Below are positions 25,193 to 35,067 of a stretch of DNA of 64,000 bases, piece by piece (the first letter of the stretch is position 1; each line of letters starts with the position of its first letter). Position numbers and translations under genes: made by a program. The DNA is from Branchiostoma floridae (taxonomy: Eukaryota > Chordata > Leptocardii > Amphioxiformes > Branchiostomatidae). The stretch is from contig NC_049993.1 of NCBI RefSeq assembly GCF_000003815.2, positions 7,007,207 to 7,071,206 of the forward strand, written 5' to 3'. Under the pieces are notes generated by a model, which searched no databases, had not been told where the DNA came from, and worked only from the letters and a program-made list of their open reading frames with translations.

Positions 25193-28100
25193 AACAATAT
25201 GGCAGTTGGTCGAGAATTCTACTTGTGTCCGTGGAAGTTCCCAGCCAAAGAATACTTCAGCAACGTTTTACAACCATTTTATGACGATGGTGTTTTCCTC
25301 AGCAAACGTTGGACGACCTTCAGTCGGAGGAGGACAAGGTGCAGAACCTCTCCAAGCTCAAGGTCAAGCTGGAGCAGACGTTAGATGACGTAAGCAAATC
25401 TTGATACTCACTGACGCAAATGATGGCAACATCGATTTCACTTTAGACGGTAACGCTGGTTCACCTTTATCCACAAGGTCACCTATATCCATTATATCTA
25501 ATGTTGGTATATCAAGTCGAGAGAAGGTGTTCTCAAATTGTAATATTCTCAAGATATTTCAGTTTGAAACCTACGTCCATCACGACTTTGTATCCCTACA
25601 TATCCTGTTTTTAAATACAACTGATATAGGTTATTTCGCGAATAGAGGAAGAGCCCATGTAACGCCATGGTCGTTCCTAGAAGCGCCACCTAGTAATCAT
25701 ACCCATTATTACAAGTCCCGTGTGTATTGCTAACCGCCTTTGACCGTTACATGACTTGACCTGGTACAAACTCCTTTGCAGCTCGAGGACAACCTTGAGC
25801 ACGAGAAGAAGATCCGCGGGGACGTGGACAGGGTCAAGCGGAAGTTGGAGAATGACTTCAAGAACACCCTGGACCTGGTGTCGGAAACGGAGCGCTACAA
25901 GTCCGAGTTGGAGGAGAAACTCAAAAAGTTCGTACAAGGACGTAGTTGCCCACTTTTTGTTTTTATAGCATAAACTACGTAGTATTGTAGGTGGTGTATA
26001 GCAGGAAGAAACAGAACATCCACCGCCGTATCAATATTGTAGATGTTGAGTAAATCTGTCACACGTATTATCTCTGTTACCATTCCCTTTAGTATAGAAA
26101 GGCTTTAATATTCTGTAATTTAAAACTTACCTATAGTGTACACGTTCCTTACGCTAGCCTTAATGCAGATGGTGCAATGCTACACGCCACGCATGGAGGG
26201 GATGGGAACTCTTATATGTTTGGCTTTTCTAGGAGAGAGTTTGAGATCAACGCTCTAAACGCTAAGGTGGAAGACGAGGCCAGCATGGCCCAGCAGCTAC
26301 AGAAGAAGGTGAAAGAACTCCAGGGTCGGATCGAAGAGCTGGAAGAAGAACTGGAGACCGAACGCGCCGCCAGGGCTAAGGTGAGAAAACGAAACGTGCC
26401 AACATGTTGTCACCACATTGCTGTAGTTCACACTGTCTTTGCTAGGTGCGCTATTAGACTTTGCACTATTAAAGTTGTCTGTACCCTATGGGTTATTAGC
26501 ATTGTACTGGCGGAACAAAACAAATTTAGACTTATTTTCTCCCTGACTTAGCTCGAAAGGCAACGCGCCGAACTAACGCGAGAACTGGACGATATCGGGG
26601 AGAAGTTGGAGGAGTCCAGTGGCGCCACCGTAGCTCAGGTGGAGCAGAACAAGAAGCGGGAGGCCGAACTACAGAAGGCAAGATCTTTCATAGAATATGT
26701 TGAACATTGAAGTGTTTCGTTGATATTCATATCAAAACAATGCTTAGAGCAACGTGCATACACAGCAGAATGACATTGTTAGTTATCCACTGTTTCGTCA
26801 AAGATATTAACCACTTTCTGATATTGAAGTTAATCATTTCCAAACATTGCAGGTACGGCGTGAACTTGAAGAGGCCACAATCTCACACGAGGCAGCCACG
26901 GTGAGCCTGAGGAAGAAACACAACGACACTGTGGCAGACCTGACCGAGCAGGTGGACAATCTCATCAGGGTCAGGGCCAAACTGGAGAAGGAGAAAAACA
27001 CCCTCCGGGTAGAGGTGGACGATCTAGCCGCGAACATGGAGCAGGCGACTAAAAACAGGGTTCAGGCTGAGAAAGCTAACAAGCTGTTGGAGGAGCACCT
27101 CGCTGACGCGAACGCGAAGGTGGAAGAAAACCAGCGGTTACTCCAGGACCTGACATCACTCAAGCAGAAGCTGACGTCAGAGCACAACGATTTGCAGCGG
27201 CAGTTGGAGGAGTCTGAGGCGTCGTCCAATCAGCTGAGCCGGACCAAGAGCATGCTGACCCAGCAGATGGAGGAGGTGAAGCGCCAGCTCGAGGAGGAGA
27301 CCAAGTCTAAGAACACCTTCCTGCACCACCTCCGCGCCATCCAGACGGACTGCGACAACCTGCGGGAGTCTCTGGAGGAGGAGCAGGAGGGCAAGTCGGA
27401 ACTCCAGCGTAATCTCACCAAGGCGAACGCAGAAGTCGCCGCCTGGCGCTCCAAGTATGAGACTGACGCCATTCAGAGAACCGAGGAGCTGGAGGAGGCT
27501 AAGAAGAAACTGGCTGCTAGGCTACAAGATGCGGAAGAACAAGTAAGAAATCTTTTCTTACGATCTTGTTACTCTAAGAGAGCACACTATGGCGGTGTCT
27601 ATACTATTCCGCCTATTTTCGAGTTGAATACCATCGATTGGTGATCGTTAAACAATCAAACTTACTGCTAACGTTAATTCTATTTCACAGGTGGAGGCAG
27701 CTAACGCGAAGTGTTCCAGTTTAGAGAAAACCAAGAACAGACTTGCCGGGGAAGCGGAAGATCTGATGTTGGATGTAGAGAAGGTCAACACCTCCTGTGC
27801 ACAGCTGGAGAAGAGACAGCGCCTACTCGACAAGCTGGTGCGTTTGCCTTACATTGTATCTGGTACCTCTCAAATTTTACTGTGGCTTGATAACATTTAA
27901 AATTGATCTTTTGTCAATTTTTCTAATCTTCTGAAACACAGGTAATAGAATGGAAGATCAAGTGCGAGACGCTTCAAGTGGAGTTAGATGCTTCACTAAA
28001 GGAGAGTCGAACCTACCAAGCTGGGCTTCTAAAGCTGAAGACTGCCATGGATGAGGCACTGGAGGCGCTGGAGACCACCAAAAAGGAAAACAAGGCTTGT

Positions 28101-31100
28101 CAATGTAAGGCAAACAAATACACAAAGATTACATTACGTTAACATTGCATACACAGCGCTTTAGTTAAGTCCCGTTTGTCAGGGCACGATAGTAGAATTC
28201 CTTCAGGTTTCCTCATATCACAATTTAGTGTTTTGTAAATGATTTGATCATAATGCATCACCTCCTGCTCAGATTTAGCAAGATGACAAATACCGTTTGG
28301 GGAAGGATAGCCTTATACTCTGCACCATAGTAACTGTGTAAGGACATGTGCCCTCACTCTTTGATAGCTGAAATCAACGCCATGAACGACCGGACAGAAG
28401 AGACGTCCATGTACTCTCCAAGCAGAGGTTGGTAGGGAAAATCGTGACCGGTGGTGGGAAGGAAGGTCGAAAAAAAAATAGATGAAAGAAAAAGGTCACA
28501 ATATTTCCCACCAACCTCTAGATCTTCTTGGAGAGTAACGTCCAAGCAGGTGTTCGAGCTGGTGTGATAACCCTTCCCCTGTTTTGATAGCTGAAATCAA
28601 CGACATGAACGACCAGATAGCGGAGACCGCTAAGCAGGTGCACGAGCTGACAAAGGCGAAGAAGCGGCTGGAGTTGGAGCGTGACGAGCAGCAGAACGCA
28701 CTGGACGAGGCGGAGGGTTCGCTGGAGATCGAGCAGGGCAAGGTGGTGCGGGTACAGCTGGAGCTGGCGCAGCTGAAGGGAGACATCGAGAAGAGGATGG
28801 CCGAGAAGGAGGAGGAGTTTGAGGCCACCAGGTAATGTTATATCGTTGCTTGTATAATATGCTTACTCTCCAAGCAGAGGTTGATGAGAAATCGTGACCT
28901 TATACTTATTTGCAGTCTCAGCTATGCCCAGAAACAGCTGGAAGAAAAAGCATAAAAGAAAAAGGTCACGAATGTCCCATCAACCTCTGCTTGGCTAGTA
29001 CAATGTAGTTGGGTAATACAGCACTTTGTAGCGCAGACAGGATTTCGGCCTACCAATGTTTGGAACCGCATTCTTCGCACTGTAACGCTATCTAGCGGTA
29101 GTGGGAGGTAGTACCACTTTTAATAGCCTGTGGAAGACTAATGTTAGTATTTTGATTGTGCTACAAAGAACTGTAGGTAACTGTAGTTACTTTCCAAGCT
29201 ATATTTCGCATCTAATCATCACAAGAGTATTGAACGTGCAACTGTCAACAGAAAGATCAAACATGTCTCGTTGTGTTTGACAAAATATTCATTATAGATA
29301 TTTTGCATTGATGTGATTGCAGTGTAGATGAAAGTAAAAATTTACTATATGAAATCAAAATCCAATTAATAATAATGTGGAAAAATAAGGTGCCATTGTG
29401 CAATACATCAGTCAGCCAATTAATCAGATAACAAGTGAAGTGGTGACGGCTGCTGTCGACAGATGAAAAAGATGAAAAATGACGCATAATTTTACACCGA
29501 CTCAACATCAATTCCAGGAAACATCACCTACGCGCCATCGAGTCCATCGAGACCCAGATCGAGTCTGAGAACAAGGGTAAGGTGGAGGCCCTGCGCGTCA
29601 GGAAACATCTGGAGGGACATCTCAACGACATCGAGGTGCAGCTCACCACGGCCAACAGGGCCAACGCCGAGGCTAGGAAAACTATAGCCAAACTACACAA
29701 CCAGATACAGGAGATGCAGGTAATGTCGTCTATTGATGTGGAACAAGTATCTTAAAGTATAACATCTTATCATAAGTGTGTGGCGTTATATGGAAGAGAC
29801 ATATTTAGGCAAACAAAGTGGTAAATTCAAACAAAAACAAGCAAAAATGCAACTTTTTAGGACCATTCATGATCAAGGCTGAGTGGAGAAGACGAACGGT
29901 GACCCGTGATGGCATCCACGCTGTCCACGTTCAGGGTTCAAGGTTCATGATCAAGAAAATGAACACCATTCAATTACTCATTTATTGATACAGAGCAGAA
30001 CCATTGATCGATGTTTTGGTGATATTGAATATTGCAATGTTAAGAAGTTCATCTACGCCTTGAACAGACGTTTCTATTTGTTTCCAACAGGTTCAAATAG
30101 ACGACGAGCAGCGACAGCGAGACGAGATCCGCGAGCAGTACAATATCGCCGAGCGGAAGAACCAGATGCTGCTGGCCGAGACCGATGAGGTGAGGCCGTC
30201 ACGGCAACGTTGTTTGAACTCCACAGACGTTTGCATACTTCTAGACTGAAGTGCCTTTGGCACTATTGTTTCATTTATGCATAATCTTGAACATTTATCA
30301 AACTTGATTCATGTCTGTACGGGGGTGAACGAAGAGCAATGTGAAGCCTCCACCGACCAAGCATTCCCATGCTGGTCCTTTACTGTTCAATGAACGTTAA
30401 AACTTTCTCTTGGGGTATCTGTAACTGATAAATGGGAGTAAGCTGTAGCTTCCAAGGGTTAAGCACCCCCGTGTTGATATTTTGCTATTCAATAAGCTTA
30501 AAACTTTCTATTTGGTCATCTTTAAGTGATAAATGGGTTGTGGGTTGAAGCCTCTATACTGTAAGCACTCTCATGTTGGTCTTATATTATTCAATGAGCT
30601 TTGAGGCTTCTTGTGTACTTTTTAAGAGCACATAACCGTCCGTCTTGCCTCCAGGTTCGCGGGCAGTTAGACACGGCGGAGCGGTCCCGTAAGACCGCCG
30701 AGGCCTCCCTGGTGGAGAGTAACGAGCGCCTGGCGGAGCTGAGCACGCAGAACTCCGCCCTGGCCGGCCACAAGCGGAAACTGGACGGCGATCTGCAGGA
30801 GATTCACGCCACTCTGGAGGAAACTATCTCCGAGCACAAGCAGACCGGGGAACGGGCTAAGAAAGCCATGGCAGATGTACGTCGTAAATTGATATACATG
30901 CACAGTTGCTTGACTTTTGCCTCTTAGGCACTATTTCCCATCCTATAAGATCTGTGAAGATCTGAGCTGAGCTGAGACGAAATTGCCGTTTTTTTCATTG
31001 TCTTCTTATAAACTCTTCATAAAAGTTTCAGACACGCATAGCACTGGTACAATAACCAAAGTAAATGTAACGGTTATGTAGCAAACACATGTCCAGAGGA

Positions 31101-33256
31101 ACAATGGTAGAGGTTTTTGTAATAATGTTGTAGCTTTGCTTTGCTTTAATACGACACTGGCACTTATTCATCGACAATTTCTCTTCCAGGCATCCCGTAT
31201 GGCTGAGGAGCTACGTGGAGAGCAGGAGCTTTCTCAGAATCTGGATAAAACTAAAAGAACTCTTGAAGCAAATGTTAAAGACTTACAGCGCCGACTGGAC
31301 GAGGCGGAGGCCATAGCACTCAAAGGTGGAAAACGTGCCGTGGCGAAGCTCGAGACTAGGGTAACTCTTTTTATTTGTTGTGTGATATGTCGTCCGTATG
31401 GCTATACTATCATGACCAATGTAATGACAGGTTGGAAAGTGGTTCAGAAATTTTCAATTTTACTTATGTTCCCACGGTAACTAGATACAAGGTCTTAGGG
31501 ATTCAACATTTTCAAGCTGGACGTAACGTGTGGATAAGGTAAACCATCAACAGCATTATGTGTCCTTGCAACAGAAACGAATATGCCTGTGTGAATTAGT
31601 ATATGCACACGTGTAAGGATGAATTACAGATGATTGTCAAGTTGTAAGTGTCTTGGATGAAGGCAGACAAATAAAAATAATCACTGATATCCCTTGACCC
31701 CGTAGATCCGGGACTTGGAGACCCTCATCGACGAGCACCGCCGTCTGCACCAGGAGGACATCAAACAGCTGCGCAAGAACGAGCGCCGCCTGAAGGAGAT
31801 GACTTTCCAGGTACTGCAGCTGGCATGTCCACATTTACATGTAGCCTGGGTACCATCCTATTTCTACCGGGGCTCCTTGCACTCGTTGCCCTGAAATATT
31901 TTTTCAGGGCAGGGAGTGTAAGGAGCCCTGGTAGAAATAGGATGGTACACAGACCTGTCTACATTGAGCTTTAATGATGTAATCACCTTCGGCAATAACT
32001 GACACAAGTGCCCCCTAGAAGTGTGATTTGGAACAACAAATTTTGTTGACCATGATATGATAGCTTTTAGATATAATCTATGTAACGCAAACTCCACTGG
32101 CCTGGGCTATACCTGGCCCTTCCCGCGGCCCAGGCCTGCAATCAGGGTACCCCAAAGACTGAAGCAATACTTGAGCTTGTATAGCGTTATCATCTCCGGG
32201 TGTCTTTGTCAATGTATATCCACTACCAGGTTACACTGGTACCCACTTTAACTCACGACCCTAGCGCTGTTAGTAGATTGTGATGACCTTTGGCAAGTGG
32301 GTAGGCATTACAAATTAAAGATAGGTCGTGGTTGAATTTGGGCCTCGTGGAGGTTGTTCCTGCTGTTTCACTTGAACGTGGTTTTTATATTTCTGTTGTG
32401 GACATGTTGCGTTCTTTGTGTCAGGAATTCGAAGAGGTGGTATAAGTGCCTCCTAGCAGATTGTTTTGGAGCAACATGAGCTTTTTTCTTTGGCTAATTC
32501 TAATGAGTCACACCCGAAATCTGAAGCAATGGTATGTCTAAACATGTGTTATCTCCTACTCACCAGGCCGAGGAGGATGCTAAGAACCAGGAGCGACTTC
32601 AGGAGCTGGTGGAGAAGCTGCAGCTGAAGATCAAGGCTTTCAAGCGTCAGGTGGAGGAAGCGGTAAGTTTAGTATAGCATGGTGTAGTATAGTATAGTAT
32701 AGTATAGTACAGTATGGTGTTGTATAGTATAGCATGATAAAGTATGGTTGTGTAGTCCAGTGTATTGTATTGTAGTGCAGTGTATTGTATTGTATAGTAG
32801 TGCAGTGTAGAGATGGCCACTTCGACTTGTTTCAAATTAACTAGCCCCCCACCTTTTACGGTAAAAGATAATTATTTTTGTCAAGTGTATCGTCTTGAAT
32901 TGACCACTAAGCATCCTAAAATCTATTCAGCGCTAGAAATACGCAGACAGAAGTCGAATCCAATAACCCAGAATCTAGAGCTAACTTTTAGACTAGAGTA
33001 GACACTTGCTATATTGTTTCACATTGTTAGTACAGTACGTCAGTAGTAATATACAGTTATTAGTAATACAGCAAAGTCTTCCATGCCAATGGTTTTTCAG
33101 GAGGAGCAGGCATCCAGCAACTTTGCCAAGTACCGCAAGTCCCAGCACGAGGTGGAGGACCACTCCGAGCGCGCCGAGATCGCCGAGAGCTCCCTCAACA
33201 AGCTCAAGTCCAAGAGCGTCGCCTACACCGTCAAGATCACCCGCCATTCTAACTAG
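13584..33256 (+). CDS. MYH: Muscle-type myosin II heavy chain, complete (1,943 aa, 36 coding exons)
   Basis: Conventional sarcomeric-type myosin heavy chain: an actin-activated ATPase motor with a neck that binds light chains and a coiled-coil rod that assembles into thick filaments. Joining 36 exons with consistent phases gives 1,943 residues, a normal length. The start ATG ([16 protein letters not shown]) follows caccATG. Key motifs: P-loop GESGAGKT at 179-186, switch I NNNSSRF at 236-242, switch II DIAGFE at 458-463, a Gly/Lys-rich loop 2 near 632-650, the two reactive cysteines in [11 protein letters not shown], an IQ motif near 790-812, and an invariant-type proline near 845. The heptad-repeat rod then runs to the C-terminus, which reads [13 protein letters not shown]. 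It is one gene with no frameshift. Which muscle expresses it cannot be told. Confidence 0.97.
15093..15175. repeat. Dispersed repeat, copy 1 (myosin intron 3)
   Basis: gacggtctgtcacattcctcaggg ... taggtgtcgctg matches, with divergence, the stretch at 24127-24205 in another myosin intron (gatcgtctgtcaccttcctcaggg ... taggtgtcgctg). It is probably a fragment of a dispersed element. Confidence 0.55.
16733..16825 (+). mobile_element. tRNA-derived SINE-like head in myosin intron 7
   Basis: An A-box-like tggcgtgatggtaa at 16747-16760 and a B-box-like gggttctattc at 16790-16800 have tRNA-like spacing, preceded by ggccctacc. No intact cloverleaf or terminal tRNA stem is seen, so a SINE head is preferred to a tRNA gene. 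Confidence 0.45.
21449..21515. repeat. Pentanucleotide microsatellite (atatc)n
   Basis: About 13 units of atatc in the intron after myosin exon 15. Confidence 0.9.
21746..21957. repeat. Inverted-repeat (MITE-like) element in a myosin intron
   Basis: The left arm at 21746-21776, containing ggagtttgccgaggaagg, is inverted at 21927-21957 with few mismatches. The word gtttgccgaggaagg is repeated again just inside the left arm. There is no coding capacity. Confidence 0.65.
24127..24205. repeat. Dispersed repeat, copy 2 (myosin intron 19)
   Basis: Second diverged copy of the block at 15093-15175, in the same orientation. Confidence 0.55.
25159..25194. repeat. Tetranucleotide microsatellite (aaat)n
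   Basis: About nine uninterrupted aaat units in the intron before myosin exon 22. Confidence 0.9.
25651..25693. repeat. Dispersed repeat fragment shared with 34828-34870
   Basis: gagcccatgtaac followed by aagcgccacctag matches the stretch at 34828-34870 in the same orientation at most positions. One copy is in a myosin intron and the other is 9 kb away, outside the gene. Confidence 0.5.
28368..28560 (+). pseudogene. Dead duplicate of the start of myosin exon 29, split by a MITE
   Basis: After a tttgatag acceptor, the sequence from 28368 copies the start of the true exon at 28591 (both read CTGAAATCAACGxCATGAAC). The copy is interrupted at 28412-28537 by an inverted-repeat element and resumes as aagcaggtgttcgagctg at 28544-28561, matching aagcaggtgcacgagctg of the real exon. 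The rejoined frame meets a stop (TGA) where the real exon reads ACA. It is therefore a non-functional partial exon duplication. Confidence 0.8.
28412..28537. mobile_element. MITE, 126 bases, copy A (inside the duplicated myosin exon)
   Basis: The termini tactctccaag and cttggagagta are exact inverses, and the inverted arms extend inward to cgtgacc/ggtcac. The flanks acgtccatg (28403-28411) and acgtccaag (28538-28546) look like a 9-base target duplication with one change, or an 8-base one. A second copy lies at 28864-29000. Confidence 0.8.
28864..29000. mobile_element. MITE, 137 bases, copy B of the same family
   Basis: Left end tactctccaagcagaggttg, right end inverted with one short mismatch (ggctagta for ggagagta). 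It shares both arms with copy A. It starts 32 bases after the donor of myosin exon 29. The flanking 9-mers agree only weakly. Confidence 0.75.
30343..30635. repeat. Three tandem copies of a 102-base unit in a myosin intron
   Basis: Units begin gaagcctc (30343), gtagcttc (30445) and gaagcctc (30547). Each contains a taagcac/caagcat word, a variant of atgttggtc, then ttattcaatgagctt and, in the first two units, aaaactttct and gtgataaatggg. The last copy runs up to the polypyrimidine tract of exon 32. Confidence 0.75.
31850..31948. repeat. Strong fold-back element in a myosin intron
   Basis: About 45-base arms, gtaccatcctatttctacc... and ...ggtagaaataggatggtac, surround a loop near 31896-31903, with inner pairing of gccctgaaa/tttcagggc. 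It lies 40 bases after the exon 34 donor. It could form a long hairpin in the pre-mRNA. Confidence 0.75.
31975..32560. repeat. Diverged two-copy repeat in the myosin intron before exon 35
   Basis: acaagtgccccctagaa ... ttggaacaac ... ctgaagcaat (about 31999-32169) recurs as ataagtgcctcctagca ... ttggagcaac ... ctgaagcaat (about 32443-32530). This suggests an old duplication of about 430 bases. Confidence 0.45.
32670..32810. repeat. Degenerate agtat/gtatt microsatellite
   Basis: Imperfect pentamers (agtat, then gtatt with gtgca interruptions) in the last myosin intron. Confidence 0.8.
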
Positions 33257-33579
33257 GAAGTTAACCTGGGGACAAGGTCATTCAGTTGGATCCGCATCTG
33301 CTTAGAATGCTGACAAATAGAGGCAAACGAAAGAATCGAAGGGTCATTTGAATGCACTGACTAACGACCGACGGCCACTGTGACCAATAGGATTATCATA
33401 TAATCAGGGAATCCTTGTTTTTATTAGTTTTTTGACATTGATGGCTTAGAATTAGGAACGTTATTTTGTGCATTGAGATGGTCTTTCAGTTAGAGCAATT
33501 TCAGAAATGTGTTAGAAGATAAAGCTTCACTCTGGGCAATAGTGTGTGGAATCGATAATCGTTAATTGTCTTATCAAAC

Positions 33580-33585
33580 AATAAA
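33580..33585 (+). terminator. Poly(A) signal of the myosin gene
   Basis: AATAAA 324 bases past the stop codon, the first good signal after the CDS. Confidence 0.7.
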
Positions 33586-34827
33586 GAATGAAAAAAACTT
33601 CACGGTGTTTACTTTGATTTTTTTAAGCACGTTAATCACCTTATGATCATTTTGTGTGTTTGCACTTCACGTTACAACCGTAACACGATTTAAATTTCAC
33701 GATTTAAGCGTCCAGTATGGCGGACAAAGATTGTATCAATGACGTAGTTGAAAATCCCTATATGATAAACAGCTGGTGACGATCGTACCAAATTGTTTTT
33801 GTCCATTGTAAACAAAATGGATGGAACAGTTAAACGGAAGTTGAATAAAACGAACTGTTGAACTGCAACGTCGACGGTGTGCTGTTCGTTCTGTTGATAG
33901 ATATGTTATGAGTATCTAGCAGCTATTATAAAGCACTTACGGCGATAAGGATAGAATGTAATGACCTATCTTGACACAGATGAAAGACAAAATGGGAGAG
34001 CCGATGCTAATCCAAATCATTTATTTGCCGTGCAACGTATGATGTGACAAATCGTTTCTACCTCCATCACATTACAAGTAGCTAATCAATATGAAGGATG
34101 AAATCGGAATTGAACTCCACACTGTGACATAATAGTTACTATATAAAACACCGATAATTTTGATATTAAAATATTCAACCCACCAAGCAGCTCCCCAAAC
34201 GCCCAGATTTATATTGCACTGTGAAGTGATCCACATGCCTAACACCATTTAGAAAGGAAAATTAAATCTGCTGACAGACAAACAAAAATCATTGCATTAA
34301 CCAAACTTCTTTATTCATAAGATAGAAATGATATATTTGGACGAGGTAGCCGTTGACAGAGTGACAGCTTGTTGGAATTAAGTAAATGAAATAAATGTTA
34401 ACTCGACCGTATGTAAGACTAGTAGCGATATACGAAGGAGACATGTCACTTATGTATTGTGAAATGTCTTGGATATTGTCTTTCTTAGCTTTAAATGGTA
34501 CCATTCACAATATCAAAGTGAAATAACCCAAGATATCCAAACCCCTTTTTAAGCCTTTCACGCTTTCCCCATTCCCGAAAACAGTGAAATTTGGCAATTT
34601 GACGGTCATCTTAGACACCTTTCAGGTTGCGGCCGGGAGCGGTACTGCAGATAAGGCTCTCATAGGGTATGTAGTCTCGACTTGTAAAAATGTAGAAAGA
34701 TAGACGGTATTAAACTTAAAGTTTGCTAAACCTTTCCTAAATGGACCCGGGCGTATTCACGTAGTCATTCAAGACTTTTAAAGCAGGACTTGACATAAAA
34801 AGGATAGATTGTAAGGTGCCGCGTGAG

Positions 34828-34870
34828 GAGCCCATGTAACACCGTGGCCGCTCAAGGAAGCGCCACCTAT
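34828..34870. repeat. Dispersed repeat fragment shared with 25651-25693
   Basis: gagcccatgtaac followed by gaagcgccacctat. It sits just left of the inverted-repeat element at 34915-35067 and may belong to the same insertion. Confidence 0.5.
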
Positions 34871-34914
34871 ATTCATGTACACATGCCCTTTTCTTACTAA
34901 TGGGAGAGTAGATC

Positions 34915-35067
34915 CTACGTATATGGTGCCATAAGATAGTATCAAAGCTGGCCAAGGAGAATATCCGGCCAAATGGAGTCAGACGGGCACCGGTAGCATA
35001 CAAACTCCTAGGCCGGCTTCACTCCTCTGCCAGCTTTTGATACTACTAGTATCTTATGCTACCGTAG
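34915..35067. repeat. Inverted-repeat (MITE-like) element
   Basis: The arms ctacgtatatggtgccataa.. (34915-34953) and ..ttatgctaccgtag (35029-35067) are inverse with a few mismatches. The inner word agtatcaaagctggc pairs with gccagcttttgatact. Confidence 0.6.

Larger units (their letters stand above)
23243..33256 (+). other. Exon map of the myosin rod (coding exons 18-36)
   Basis: Exons: 23243-23380, 23905-24026, 24534-24642, 24805-24906, 25303-25389, 25782-25927, 26233-26380, 26552-26677, 26853-27542, 27691-27837, 27942-28104, 28591-28831, 29518-29719, 30091-30189, 30655-30876, 31190-31360, 31706-31810, 32567-32662, 33101-33256. The largest (26853-27542) encodes 230 residues of uninterrupted coiled coil. 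The intron after 26677 uses a GC donor (AAG|gcaaga); the others are GT-AG. The junction 25927/26233 was chosen because the alternative donor at gtacaa puts a stop at the start of the next exon. Confidence 0.93.

Noticed and set aside
25921-25940. Alternative myosin donor gtacaa after AAGTTC
   Set aside because: Using it puts the following exon out of frame with an immediate stop; the gttcgt donor at 25928 keeps the conserved KKREFEI junction.
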